DNA of 44,004 nucleotides from contig JAPDIY010000055.1 of NCBI GenBank assembly GCA_029259335.1, positions 1 through 44,004 of the forward strand, in the 5' to 3' direction. The position numbers and the translations under genes are program-made. Numbering within the stretch: the first letter of the stretch is position 1; each line of letters opens with the position of its first letter. The notes beneath the pieces are model-generated. The model did not search any database. It saw nothing but the letters and a program-made list of their open reading frames with translations, and was not told where the DNA came from. Below are positions 33,240 to 41,190 of this stretch, in pieces. The DNA is from Archaeoglobi archaeon. Its GTDB lineage: Archaea; Halobacteriota; Archaeoglobi; Archaeoglobales; Archaeoglobaceae.

Positions 33240-33261
33240 TAGTAGTGTATATGGGTTACTA
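33240..33261 (-). promoter_or_regulatory. Possible autoregulatory operator, TAGTA-N12-TACTA
   Basis: An inverted repeat with 5-base arms lies between the TATA element and the start codon of the XRE-type regulator. A protein bound here would block the initiation complex. The arms are short, so chance is possible. Confidence 0.35.
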
Positions 33262-33267
33262 TATAAG
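33259..33267 (-). promoter_or_regulatory. TATA-like element for the XRE-type regulator
   Basis: CTTATATAG on the minus strand centres about 27 bases before the ATG at 33236, a leaderless arrangement. It suggests the regulator is expressed from its own promoter inside the run from the PolD subunit gene. Confidence 0.55.
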
Positions 33268-33277
33268 GCTTATGTCT

Positions 33278-34000
33278 TTAAAACTTCTCCTCCCACACTC
33301 TCTTCACAGCTTCCCCCACGATCCTGAGGCATTCATCAGCATTCTCCCTCGCTTTCCTCACAATCTCCTTGTAATCTACAACCTCGTTTTTAATGCCGTG
33401 AGCGTAGTTGTCCATCGTACATATCACAGCATAGCTTAACCCAAGCTCCTTGGCTATTGTTGCCTCACTGCCGGCAGTCATGCCAACACAGTCTGCAAAG
33501 TTCTTTATCATCGCAATCTCAGCTTTTGTTTCCAGTCTCGGCCCCCTCGTCTGAAAATAAACTCCACCATCAATCACTGGAAAGCTCGAAATCTTCCTCG
33601 CGGTTCTCACGAGCACATCTCTCAGATACTCATCGAACCCTGGAGTGATATGGATAAGAGAATCGTTGTAAAGCGTTACACCGCTGAAGAAGTCGATATA
33701 GTCGTCCGGAACTATCAGAGACGGTAGGCTGTACTCCTCCTTGAGGCAACCAACCGATCCCATGCCGATAACGTGATTGACACCAAGAGATTTAAGGGCG
33801 TAGAAGTTCGCCGCATGGTTGATTCTGTGGGGTGGTCTGTCCTTCTTCTTGCCGTGCCTCTGAATTATTGCCACACTTATCCCATCAATCCTGCCCATAT
33901 CCACCTCTGCAACCCCGAAAGGTGTCTCAATCTTCTTCTCCTCAACATCCGAAAGCACGTCTATTTCGAGAATATGAGTTCCACCTACAATCCCGATCAT
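33278..34000 (-). CDS. Purine nucleoside phosphorylase / methylthioadenosine phosphorylase family protein
   Basis: The 240-residue enzyme belongs to the MTAP/PNP family, which splits purine nucleosides with phosphate. FGVAEVDMGRIDGISVAIIQRHG, HRINHAANFYALKSLGV, GVYFQTRGPRLET and VGMTAGSEATIAKELG are its signatures. The base-binding loop reads TMDNYAHG, where adenine-specific MTAPs have TDYD, so a 6-oxopurine substrate such as methylthioinosine, inosine or guanosine seems more likely than methylthioadenosine. The start overlaps the phosphoribosyltransferase stop by 4 bases; together the two could salvage a purine base and remake the nucleotide. Confidence 0.87.
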   Translation of the reverse strand: MIGIVGGTHILEIDVLSDVEEKKIETPFGVAEVDMGRIDGISVAIIQRHGKKKDRPPHRINHAANFYALKSLGVNHVIGMGSVGCLKEEYSLPSLIVPDDYIDFFSGVTLYNDSLIHITPGFDEYLRDVLVRTARKISSFPVIDGGVYFQTRGPRLETKAEIAMIKNFADCVGMTAGSEATIAKELGLSYAVICTMDNYAHGIKNEVVDYKEIVRKARENADECLRIVGEAVKRVWEEKF

Positions 34001-34623
34001 TCACGAAGCCTCCAGTAAACTCTTCCCTCCTCCACTCTCTTCTCCGCAACTTCTTTCAGCTCAAGGACTTTCAATACTTCTTCAAACCTCTCTGGAAATG
34101 TTACTTCAAGATTCAGAGGGTTCAAGCCCTTCTCGGCAAGCATTCTCTTCAGCTTGGACTGACTCACCTCTCCCTCATCTCTGAGAATTTCAATCAGGAG
34201 CTTCGAAACATCCTCAACAAAATTCCACGGAAAAATTATCCACGCATAATCACTAAGGTAATCGCCAAGATAATCAGGGATGAAGTCAGATTTTTCTAGC
34301 ATCAGTAGTGATGCGGTCCTGATTTCATCAGCTTGAATCATCTCCAGTGCTTTCTTCATTGTCCTTCCGGTGTTGATGAAGTCATCCACCAGAAGAACCC
34401 TTTTTCTCCCAATCACCTTTTCATCCCTGCTCACATCTATACTGCAAAGCTCCCCTACGCCGAGATAATCACTCAGAATGTTCCCGACAAATAGACCACC
34501 TTTTGCGAGCGCAACCACCGAATTTGGTCTGTATCCGTCCTTGAGAATATCAAAAGCGACTCGCCTGCAGAGGTTATCAACGTAATCCCAACTCAGAACG
34601 ATGTATTCGTTCATATCACTCAC
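33997..34623 (-). CDS. Purine phosphoribosyltransferase-like protein with C-terminal extension
   Basis: The first 140 of 208 residues form a type I phosphoribosyltransferase. SVVALAKGGLFVGNILSDYL is the first loop and RVLLVDDFINTGRTMKKAL the PRPP loop. IIFPWNF matches the tail of archaeal hypoxanthine/guanine enzymes. About 65 extra residues (DEGEVSQSKLKRMLAEKG, then a winged-helix-like pattern ending GRVYWRLRE) may bind nucleic acid or regulate. It overlaps the PolD gene by 8 bases and the phosphorylase gene by 4. A regulatory role cannot be excluded. Confidence 0.85.
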   Translation of the reverse strand: MSDMNEYIVLSWDYVDNLCRRVAFDILKDGYRPNSVVALAKGGLFVGNILSDYLGVGELCSIDVSRDEKVIGRKRVLLVDDFINTGRTMKKALEMIQADEIRTASLLMLEKSDFIPDYLGDYLSDYAWIIFPWNFVEDVSKLLIEILRDEGEVSQSKLKRMLAEKGLNPLNLEVTFPERFEEVLKVLELKEVAEKRVEEGRVYWRLRE

Positions 34624-36085
34624 CGTAAAATCTCAGCCTTACAACCTCTCCGCCCGGCCTGTAAACTGCAACATTTCCCGGCATCGGATTGAGGTTTACC
34701 TTTTTCTGGAACTCCGTCTGTGCCTGCCAAGTGGATGAGTTCACCATGAAAACCCCCCTGTAAAAGCCAGTGCCATAGGTGTGTATGTGGCCGCAGTGCA
34801 GAATGTCGGGCACCTCATCAATAACCAGATAATCCTCCTTTTCTGGAGCAACCGGGCTTCTACCACCGTACATCGGGCTGAGGTGTCTTCTTCTCAGCAA
34901 TTCCTCCATCACCTTCTGTGGCTCCTCATAACTTAGCCTCGGTATCTTTGCCACCAAATCGTCAATACTTCTTCCATGATATATCAGCAATTTAACACCC
35001 TCAAGATCAATATAGGCCGGGTTGCCAACATGATATACATTGTTCGGGAAAAGATTTCTGATCTCACTCGGGAGTGATGGTTGAGGCTCGGCCTGCCTTA
35101 CAGCATCGTGGTTACCGGGAGAAATTATAATTCGAATTCTCTTCGGCAACTCATCAATATGAGCTGCAGCGCTCTCATACTGCCCGTAGATGTCCATAAT
35201 TGCAAGATCCTTCTCCTGTCCCGGATAGACCCCTATTCCATCAACGATGTCGCCCGCAATTACGATATACTTCACACTCTCAGCCAATTTTTGCCCCTTC
35301 TCTCCCCCAACCTCTCCATTCAGCCATTTCACAAAAAGCTCCCACTCTTTCTCAAGAAATTCCTTGCTCCCAAAGTGAGTGTCGGAGAGAAATATTATGG
35401 AGAAGTCCTTCTTTACCTTTTCACCATTCCCGTTAATCGGAACGTCCGGAAATACTATCCTGTCCGCAATAAGTGTCTTTCCCCTCAAACTACCTGTCAC
35501 TCCAATAACCTCGTCTCCGAGAAGTTCCGAAGCTATTTCGGCAGTTTTTCCACTTGCAACACAGTTTATGCTGCCAGTTGAGTCTTCGAGCTGGATGATG
35601 TATCTATCCCCCCTCTCCCACACGTTCGTGACCATACCAACAACGCTGACACTCTCCATTTTCCTCTTCCCGATGTGGGCTATCGAGACAGGATGTATCC
35701 GGCTGCGCAGAATTCTTGAAAGCTTTTCGAGCCTCGAATTGAAGTAGCATACAAAGTCCTCTACCTTCCCCTCACAAACCGATGTACCCGTTACATCCTT
35801 GATTACCCTAAATCCCCCATCTTTCTTCTCACCCAACTCACTCTTGACCTTCTGGACCCTTGCCTTAGTACCATTTTTTTTGGCTTTAATTTTGTTTATA
35901 GCAGCCTTGACATCCTCCTCTCCAACTATAAACTTGCCATTAGCCACCCTGCATACTTCAGATATAATCTCGTCAGAAATTTCCCCAAAGTTACAGATAA
36001 GCTCGGCGGCTTTGGGATTTATATTATAACCGCGAACGAGGAACTTTTTCGCAACCGTTGCCACATCGATATTTTTAATTACCAT
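34616..36085 (-). CDS. polB: DNA polymerase D small subunit (DP1), 3'-5' exonuclease
   Basis: The small subunit of the archaeal replicative polymerase D carries the proofreading Mre11-like exonuclease. Of 489 residues, an N-terminal helical part (1-75) precedes an OB-fold (about 150-225; VSVVGMVTNVWERGDRYI). The phosphoesterase domain follows with FLSDTHFGSKEF, IAGDIVDGIGV, ISPGNHDAVRQ, LIYHGRS and HCGHIHTYG, which give the metal ligands. ATG 36085 follows GGAGGAGAGGG and begins MVIKNIDVATVAKKF; an ATG at 36106 lies inside the divergent signal peptidase start. The two starts are 19 bases apart. The large subunit is not in the window. Confidence 0.95.
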   Translation of the reverse strand: MVIKNIDVATVAKKFLVRGYNINPKAAELICNFGEISDEIISEVCRVANGKFIVGEEDVKAAINKIKAKKNGTKARVQKVKSELGEKKDGGFRVIKDVTGTSVCEGKVEDFVCYFNSRLEKLSRILRSRIHPVSIAHIGKRKMESVSVVGMVTNVWERGDRYIIQLEDSTGSINCVASGKTAEIASELLGDEVIGVTGSLRGKTLIADRIVFPDVPINGNGEKVKKDFSIIFLSDTHFGSKEFLEKEWELFVKWLNGEVGGEKGQKLAESVKYIVIAGDIVDGIGVYPGQEKDLAIMDIYGQYESAAAHIDELPKRIRIIISPGNHDAVRQAEPQPSLPSEIRNLFPNNVYHVGNPAYIDLEGVKLLIYHGRSIDDLVAKIPRLSYEEPQKVMEELLRRRHLSPMYGGRSPVAPEKEDYLVIDEVPDILHCGHIHTYGTGFYRGVFMVNSSTWQAQTEFQKKVNLNPMPGNVAVYRPGGEVVRLRFYGE

Positions 36086-36104
36086 TCCCTCTCCTCCTCT
36101 AAGC

Positions 36105-36674
36105 ATGGATAGTGAATCAAAGTCTGTTCAGTTCATAAAAGATGTGGTCTCAACATTAATTATCGTTGCGGTCATAGTTGGAGGAGGTATTGCCTTAACG
36201 GGCACGTGGCCCTTTATGGTTGCGGTTGAGTCTGGTAGCATGGAACCCCATTTACATCCGGGTGATGTTGTATTTCTGATAAGCACTGCAAGGGCTGGAG
36301 GAGTGGTAACGTGGGAAGAGGGAGTAAAGACTGGATACGTGAGCTTTGGGAACTACGGAGATGTCATAGTTTACAAGCCAAACGGTTACGGAAAGCCGAT
36401 TATACACAGAGCGATAGCCTACGTCCACAAGGGTGATCCAATACCAGCTATTGTGGATGGCAAAATGGTTTACACGAACCAGATAGCAGAGAATGATGGA
36501 TACATTACGCAGGGCGACAATGTTAAAACCAACAAACTTCCCGATCAGGCAGTTCCCGGAGTATTTTCGCCGATTGGAGAGAGAATAAAGCCCGTAAAGG
36601 AAGAATGGATAATAGGGGTTGCAAAGTTCAGAATCCCCTTTATTGGCTACATTCGTCTCCTGATCCCCATTTAA
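36105..36674 (+). CDS. Signal peptidase I, archaeal type
   Basis: The 189-residue protein cleaves signal peptides outside the membrane. It has an N-terminal helix (about 15-32), the nucleophile Ser 45 in VESGSMEPHLHPGDVVFL, His 101 in PIIHRAIAYV where bacterial enzymes have Lys, and QGDN with the acidic residue. A C-terminal helix may anchor it again (about 175-188). An AT-rich element at about 36069-36080, within the first codons of the divergent PolD gene, lies about 30 bases before the ATG. The stop and the SepRS stop share the four bases TTAA at 36671-36674. Substrates would include the secreted proteins at 20626 and 31129. Confidence 0.92.
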   Translation: MDSESKSVQFIKDVVSTLIIVAVIVGGGIALTGTWPFMVAVESGSMEPHLHPGDVVFLISTARAGGVVTWEEGVKTGYVSFGNYGDVIVYKPNGYGKPIIHRAIAYVHKGDPIPAIVDGKMVYTNQIAENDGYITQGDNVKTNKLPDQAVPGVFSPIGERIKPVKEEWIIGVAKFRIPFIGYIRLLIPI

Positions 36675-38281
36675 CTTATTTCCGCTTTCACAGTCACAAA
36701 GACCGGACCACGGACATCAATCTTTCCTCCTTTCCAAAGTATGTATCTTCTCAGGTTGTCATGAATGCAGAGATTGATGTCTGAAAGATTTTCCACTATC
36801 CTCACTCTCACCATAACTTCCTCTTCCCCCATCATTGCCGCCTCTTCGATTTTTCTTGCTGCAAGGTAAGAGAAGGCATCGATGTACTTTATTCCCGTTG
36901 TTACGCCCTCCTCAAAGTAGCTCCTCCACTTCTTGGTTCTCGGTATCCCATATATGCTTCCGTTGTAAACAACGACCTCATTGGCGTATGCAGGCCCGCA
37001 CAATCTCGTGTTATCCTCCTCTTCAACGACAAAAACCTTAACGGCCTTCCCGAAAAGCTCCCCTTCATATGCAAGGAAGCTGCACGGACTTGGTGATATA
37101 GCATTTCTTTCTGCAGTCTCTGCTATACTACCGGCAATCTTCAAACCAACTGGAGTCTGGGGGATTTCTTTAACCCTTATCCCTCTCGCTATATCGGTAT
37201 CTGTTAGCTTGATCTCACCGTAAATCTGTGGATAAACCATCTTTCTAACATCATCATACCCATAAAGTATCATCGCCAGTCTCTCAACCCCAAGACCCAG
37301 ATTCATAACTGGATACTCGATGTCGTACTCGGCCAAAGCCGTGGGGGAGTAAATGCCGAAGGTCGCTATCTCAATCCAACCGTCGCTATATTTCGTGCTT
37401 GAGCCAACAAGCTTCGGATGGAAGGCATAAACTTCGGTCTGCGTATCGGGAATGTAATACTTGCTCCTTTTCTCATCCTTTCTGAACCTGAACTTCTCAA
37501 ATCCGAACTGTCGAAGCAGAGCTTCGGCAACAGCCTTCCCGTCATCAACACCCACATCCTCATCAACAAGAACGCAACTCGCCGAGAAGTAGCTGTAAAG
37601 CCTCGTAGCATCCTCCCCCTGCTCCTTTCTGAAGCACCTGTCTATGCTGAAGAGCTTGATCGGCAGAGGAAGTTTATCGGCTATGTGGCTGAGAGTAATG
37701 AACCATCCAGTAGTCATGTGACTCCTCAAGGTCAGAGTGCTCGGCACAGGCTTCAAATCCCTGAATTCGGGAAACACCTCATCAAGAATTCTAACCGCCG
37801 TGATATCATCAATCTCGAGAACTTCCGCAATCAGATAGCTCAAATCATCTCCGTCGATCTCTCCCTTTTTGTATCGATGAAAAACCTCCTGAAGGTCTCT
37901 TTCTCTCCCTTCAACCTTCTTTTTCGTTATTTTCTCAATTAAGCTGATTTTATTAGCAGAAATCCCAACATTTGGTTTGGGGAGAGAAGCGAGGTAAAAA
38001 CAGCGGTCAAGCACCGCCAAGGCTTCCCTCCCAAATTGCTTCCTAACATGAACATCTTCTACAATTATGGGATTGACGACCTCAGAGAAACCTATCGCGA
38101 TGTAAGCCTTTCTCAACCTCTCTACTGTTCTGAAAACAGGATGTTCAGCGCCAAATTCAAACCCGATCCTCGGATAAACTTTATTCGGATCCCTTATCCC
38201 CAAGACCTCTTTTCCAGATTTCCACGCCTCCTCAAAGTCTTTCCTCGATAGTTCTCTGTATTTCTGGGGGTCAAATTTCAT
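36671..38281 (-). CDS. sepS: O-phosphoseryl-tRNA(Cys) synthetase (SepRS)
   Basis: SepRS loads tRNA-Cys with O-phosphoserine; SepCysS then converts it to Cys-tRNA, the route used by methanogens and Archaeoglobus. The 536-residue class II synthetase begins MKFDPQKYRELSRKDFEEAW and has HMTTGWFITLSHIADKLPLP, FRKEQGEDATRLYSYFSASC (motif 2 region) and GLGVERLAMILYGYDDVRK (motif 3). The C-terminal part recognises the anticodon. It shares an AT-rich element with the divergent Rpp21 gene. The partner SepCysS is not in this window. Confidence 0.95.
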   Translation of the reverse strand: MKFDPQKYRELSRKDFEEAWKSGKEVLGIRDPNKVYPRIGFEFGAEHPVFRTVERLRKAYIAIGFSEVVNPIIVEDVHVRKQFGREALAVLDRCFYLASLPKPNVGISANKISLIEKITKKKVEGRERDLQEVFHRYKKGEIDGDDLSYLIAEVLEIDDITAVRILDEVFPEFRDLKPVPSTLTLRSHMTTGWFITLSHIADKLPLPIKLFSIDRCFRKEQGEDATRLYSYFSASCVLVDEDVGVDDGKAVAEALLRQFGFEKFRFRKDEKRSKYYIPDTQTEVYAFHPKLVGSSTKYSDGWIEIATFGIYSPTALAEYDIEYPVMNLGLGVERLAMILYGYDDVRKMVYPQIYGEIKLTDTDIARGIRVKEIPQTPVGLKIAGSIAETAERNAISPSPCSFLAYEGELFGKAVKVFVVEEEDNTRLCGPAYANEVVVYNGSIYGIPRTKKWRSYFEEGVTTGIKYIDAFSYLAARKIEEAAMMGEEEVMVRVRIVENLSDINLCIHDNLRRYILWKGGKIDVRGPVFVTVKAEIS

Positions 38282-38302
38282 ACTGGCTGAAGAAACAAAA
38301 GG

Positions 38303-38313
38303 CTATTTATCTT
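38303..38313. promoter_or_regulatory. Shared TATA-like element between SepRS and Rpp21 genes
   Basis: CTATTTATCTT reads as AAGATAAATAG on the other strand. Its centre lies about 26 bases from the SepRS ATG (38281) and about 25 from the Rpp21 GTG (38332), so one AT-rich element could serve both leaderless transcripts. Confidence 0.5.
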
Positions 38314-38331
38314 TGTTGTTTACCCATTGCT

Positions 38332-38676
38332 GTGATAAAAAGGGATAAAAAGAGGGAAAGCAGAATAGCGAAGGAAAGGGTTGTTTACCTCGTTAAAAGG
38401 GCTGAGGAGTGGAAAAACAAAGACTACGAGCTTGCAAGAAGATATGTTGAGCTGGCAAAAAGAATTGCGATGAGATACAGGGTGAGAATACCCAGAGAGT
38501 TGAAAACGATATACTGCAAGAAATGTCTTTATCCCTACAAAGAGGGTAACTTCAGAGTGAGGGTGAGGAAAAGGAGAGTTATTATCACATGTCTAAACTG
38601 CGGGTTTGAGAGGAGGATTCCGATAAGACAGACAGTGAGAGGAGCCACGAAAAATACAAAGAGTATCACTTCTTAG
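38332..38676 (+). CDS. rnp4: Ribonuclease P protein component 4 (Rpp21/Rpr2)
   Basis: This 114-residue basic protein is a subunit of RNase P, which trims tRNA 5' ends. It has the N-terminal helices (ERVVYLVKRAEEWKNKDYEL, ARRYVELAKRIAMRY) and a zinc ribbon, CKKCLYPY and CLNCGFERR. The GTG start is supported by the shared TATA element about 25 bases before it. It ends overlapping the convergent DUF2148 gene by 11 bases. The pairing with SepRS, another tRNA gene, is also found in A. fulgidus from memory (AF0109 and AF0110). Confidence 0.94.
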   Translation: MIKRDKKRESRIAKERVVYLVKRAEEWKNKDYELARRYVELAKRIAMRYRVRIPRELKTIYCKKCLYPYKEGNFRVRVRKRRVIITCLNCGFERRIPIRQTVRGATKNTKSITS

Positions 38677-39220
38677 ACATCCTGTCGAAATACGGACTCT
38701 TCCCCAAGGCCGAAATCGGAATTCCCATGACAACATCAGCGTCAATCATTCCGAGCTTCTTTGCGGCTATTCCAATCCTGTACATTATTCTTGTATCAAC
38801 ACCAAGGATTGCCGAGAGCTTAACTGCAGAACCCAATGCGATTCCAAGATCAAGCAACCTGAAGGCACAGTTTGGTCCAATAAAGTTCTCCCCTTTTCGT
38901 TCAGCTTTCTTGAATTCTGCACAGCTTTTGTACCCGCAAGCTCCGCAGTTAACACCGACCGTATTGTCACCTTTTGCCCCTAACAGCAGAACGGCCTGAG
39001 ATTTTCTCAAGCTCTCAGCATCCCTCACAAAGTCCTTATCTCCATCTGAAGCCATCTCCTCCATTTTTGCCGCTATTCTTTCCAGATCCTCACCGTCAAC
39101 ATAAATAATCTCTATTACATCCTCACCCTTCGATTTCGGCGCTGTTCTTGCCGACTCAGCAATCAGATAAGCTGCGATTCTTATTCCTTCATTCTTAAAC
39201 TCCTTCTCGTTCAGAATCAT
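38666..39220 (-). CDS. DUF2148 iron-sulfur protein
   Basis: The 184-residue protein has four cysteines at 92, 95, 100 and 118 (CGACGYKSC and later NC), enough for one iron-sulfur cluster of the CX2CX4CX17C form. LDLGIALGSAVKLSAILGVD and VVMGIPISALGKSPYFDR are typical of DUF2148. These proteins are common in methanogens, Archaeoglobus and anaerobic bacteria and are annotated as ferredoxin-domain proteins. I know no proven role; cluster-based redox work or sensing is a fair inference. It stands alone on its strand, convergent with Rpp21. Confidence 0.88.
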   Translation of the reverse strand: MILNEKEFKNEGIRIAAYLIAESARTAPKSKGEDVIEIIYVDGEDLERIAAKMEEMASDGDKDFVRDAESLRKSQAVLLLGAKGDNTVGVNCGACGYKSCAEFKKAERKGENFIGPNCAFRLLDLGIALGSAVKLSAILGVDTRIMYRIGIAAKKLGMIDADVVMGIPISALGKSPYFDRMSKK

Positions 39221-39357
39221 GAGGAAAAAGAATGGATTAAAAAATAAGAAAGTTTCGGCTGTAAATACACTCAGACTTGTTTTCGGCCAAGATTATTTAT
39301 CGTCTCATGCTATTAAAAAAGAGCGAATGTCTCCTTTATGAATGTAAAAGAAGTAAA

Positions 39358-39374
39358 TTTCGTAAAAAGCGAAA
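39358..39374 (+). promoter_or_regulatory. Inverted repeat TTTCG-N7-CGAAA before the second acyl-CoA ligase
   Basis: TTTCGTAAAAAGCGAAA ends 3 bases before the TATA-like element of the ligase operon, so a bound protein would compete with TBP/TFB. A fatty-acid-responsive regulator is a natural candidate, but none is encoded nearby. Confidence 0.45.
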
Positions 39375-39376
39375 CC

Positions 39377-39386
39377 TTTTAAAATA
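39377..39386 (+). promoter_or_regulatory. TATA-like element for the second acyl-CoA ligase
   Basis: TTTTAAAATA lies about 32 bases before ATG 39414, leaving a short leader that holds GTGAT as a possible ribosome binding site. The spacing is like that of the paralogue at 28757. The rest of the 193-base gap (39221-39413) shows no gene. Confidence 0.5.
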
Positions 39387-39413
39387 TCAAAAATAATTTT
39401 AGACAGTGATAGG

Positions 39414-41186
39414 ATGGTAGAGGTTCCCGACTTTATAAAGAACAGGTACTGGCTTGAGAGATCGTGGATAGAAGGTTTACCAGCGGATGTAGATATACCT
39501 GAGAAGCCTCTCCACGGAATTATAGATGAGGCCTGTCAAAAATACGCTGAAAGAACGGCAATAATTTTTTACGGATTTGAAATAAAATACGGGCAGTTAA
39601 AGGAGTACATTGACAGATTTGCTACATCACTTTCAAAGATGGGGGTTGAGAAGGGAGATGTCGTTGCCATCTACTCTCCAAACTGCCCGCAATTTGCCGT
39701 AGCTTACTATGCAGCAATGAAAGCTGGAGCTACCGTCACAGCTTTATCTCCGCTGTTTGCACCACGAGAAGTTGAGTATCAGCTTAACGATAGTAAGAGC
39801 AAGTATCTCGTTACTGTAGAACAGCTTTATCCAAATTTCAACAGTGTGCGGGAAAATACGAGTGTTGAAGAAGTTATAGTAGCAAATATTGCTGGCGGGA
39901 AGGCAAAAGTTGAGGGAAGGTTTGTGGATTTCCGTGAAATGCTTGCATCAGAACCTGATCCGCCAGCGGTTAGGTGGAATGTCAGAGAAGATGTTGCGGT
40001 TCTTCAGTATACAGGTGGTACAACGGGATTGCCAAAAGCTGCGATGCTCACACACTACAATGTTGTTGCCAATCTCTACCAGATAATGCCTCTAACAGAG
40101 ATAATGAGAAACTGGTTGAAATCTCACAGAATTATCAGAGAAGAAGGAAAATATGTGGTGATCGACCTCGACGGGAAGGAATACAGGACGTTCAGAGATT
40201 ACTACGAGAACGATTACAGTTCGAGGTGTGCGATATTACCTTGGTACCACATATACGGTCAGACTGTTGATCTGAACAACGGGCTCGCTACTGGAGATAC
40301 TCTCGTTGTTTTCGCGAGATTTGAGCCTGAAAAGATCCTTGAAGCAATTGAAAGGTACAGAATTGCAACATTCATGGGCGCTCCTGCGATATTCGTCTAC
40401 TATGTCAACAATCCCGATCTGATGAAGAAATACGATTTGACCTCTCTGCTATACGTGAACAATGGAGCGGGGCCAATTCCGCCGGAAGTCGTGGAGAAGT
40501 GGGATGAATTGACAAAAGATGCTGGCAGAGGGATACTGGTTGAGGGCTATGGTTTGAGCGAAACTTCTCCCGTCACCCACACCACATTTGGCCCACCGTT
40601 CAGAAAAAGGAAGGTTGGCTCTGTAGGCCCACCAGTGCCCAATACCCATGCTGCTGTTATAAATCCAGAAACCATGGAGTTTCTGCCAATCGGCCAGGAG
40701 GGTGAAATCGTCATTAGCGGACCTCAGGTGATGAAGGGTTACTGGAATCGCAAAGATGAGACTGAGAAAGTCTTCTTTGAAGCAGACGGTATGAAGTGGC
40801 TGAGGACTGGTGATATAGGTAAGATGGATGAGGAGGGATACTTCTACATCGTTGACAGACTTAAGGACATAATCAAGTACAAGGGGCACAGCGTTTATCC
40901 AAGAGAGATAGAGGACGTGATGTACGAGCATCCTGCAATCAAGGAGGTCTGCGTTGTTGGAATTCCCGATCCAGTGGCAGGAGAGACGATTAAAGCCTTT
41001 GTTGTTCTTGATGAGAAGTACAGGGGTAAAATTACAGAGCAGGACATCATAGAGTGGTGTAAGAAGAGGATGGCTGCCTACAAGTATCCAAGGATGGTAG
41101 AGTTCAGAAATGAGCTGCCCAAATCCGCAGCAGGAAAGTATCTGCGTAGGGTTTTGAGAGATGAAGAAACTAAGAAAAGGAGGTGA
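39414..41186 (+). CDS. Medium/long-chain acyl-CoA ligase (AMP-forming), second paralogue
   Basis: The 590-residue enzyme has the same plan as the ligase at 26973-28757: phosphate loop YTGGTTGLPKA (near 199-209), ILPWYHIYGQTVDLN, EGYGLSETSPVTH, WLRTGDIGKMDEEGYFYIVD, IIKYKGHSVYPREIED, and KSAAGKYLRR with the catalytic Lys. It carries the same insert of about 40 residues before LPWYHIYG. The last Gly of the phosphate loop is Ala here. It heads a probable operon: the thiolase start lies 4 bases after its stop, and the dehydratase-like gene follows. It should supply the CoA ester for this pathway. Substrate length is not known. Confidence 0.92.
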   Translation: MVEVPDFIKNRYWLERSWIEGLPADVDIPEKPLHGIIDEACQKYAERTAIIFYGFEIKYGQLKEYIDRFATSLSKMGVEKGDVVAIYSPNCPQFAVAYYAAMKAGATVTALSPLFAPREVEYQLNDSKSKYLVTVEQLYPNFNSVRENTSVEEVIVANIAGGKAKVEGRFVDFREMLASEPDPPAVRWNVREDVAVLQYTGGTTGLPKAAMLTHYNVVANLYQIMPLTEIMRNWLKSHRIIREEGKYVVIDLDGKEYRTFRDYYENDYSSRCAILPWYHIYGQTVDLNNGLATGDTLVVFARFEPEKILEAIERYRIATFMGAPAIFVYYVNNPDLMKKYDLTSLLYVNNGAGPIPPEVVEKWDELTKDAGRGILVEGYGLSETSPVTHTTFGPPFRKRKVGSVGPPVPNTHAAVINPETMEFLPIGQEGEIVISGPQVMKGYWNRKDETEKVFFEADGMKWLRTGDIGKMDEEGYFYIVDRLKDIIKYKGHSVYPREIEDVMYEHPAIKEVCVVGIPDPVAGETIKAFVVLDEKYRGKITEQDIIEWCKKRMAAYKYPRMVEFRNELPKSAAGKYLRRVLRDEETKKRR

Positions 41187-41190
41187 CCAG

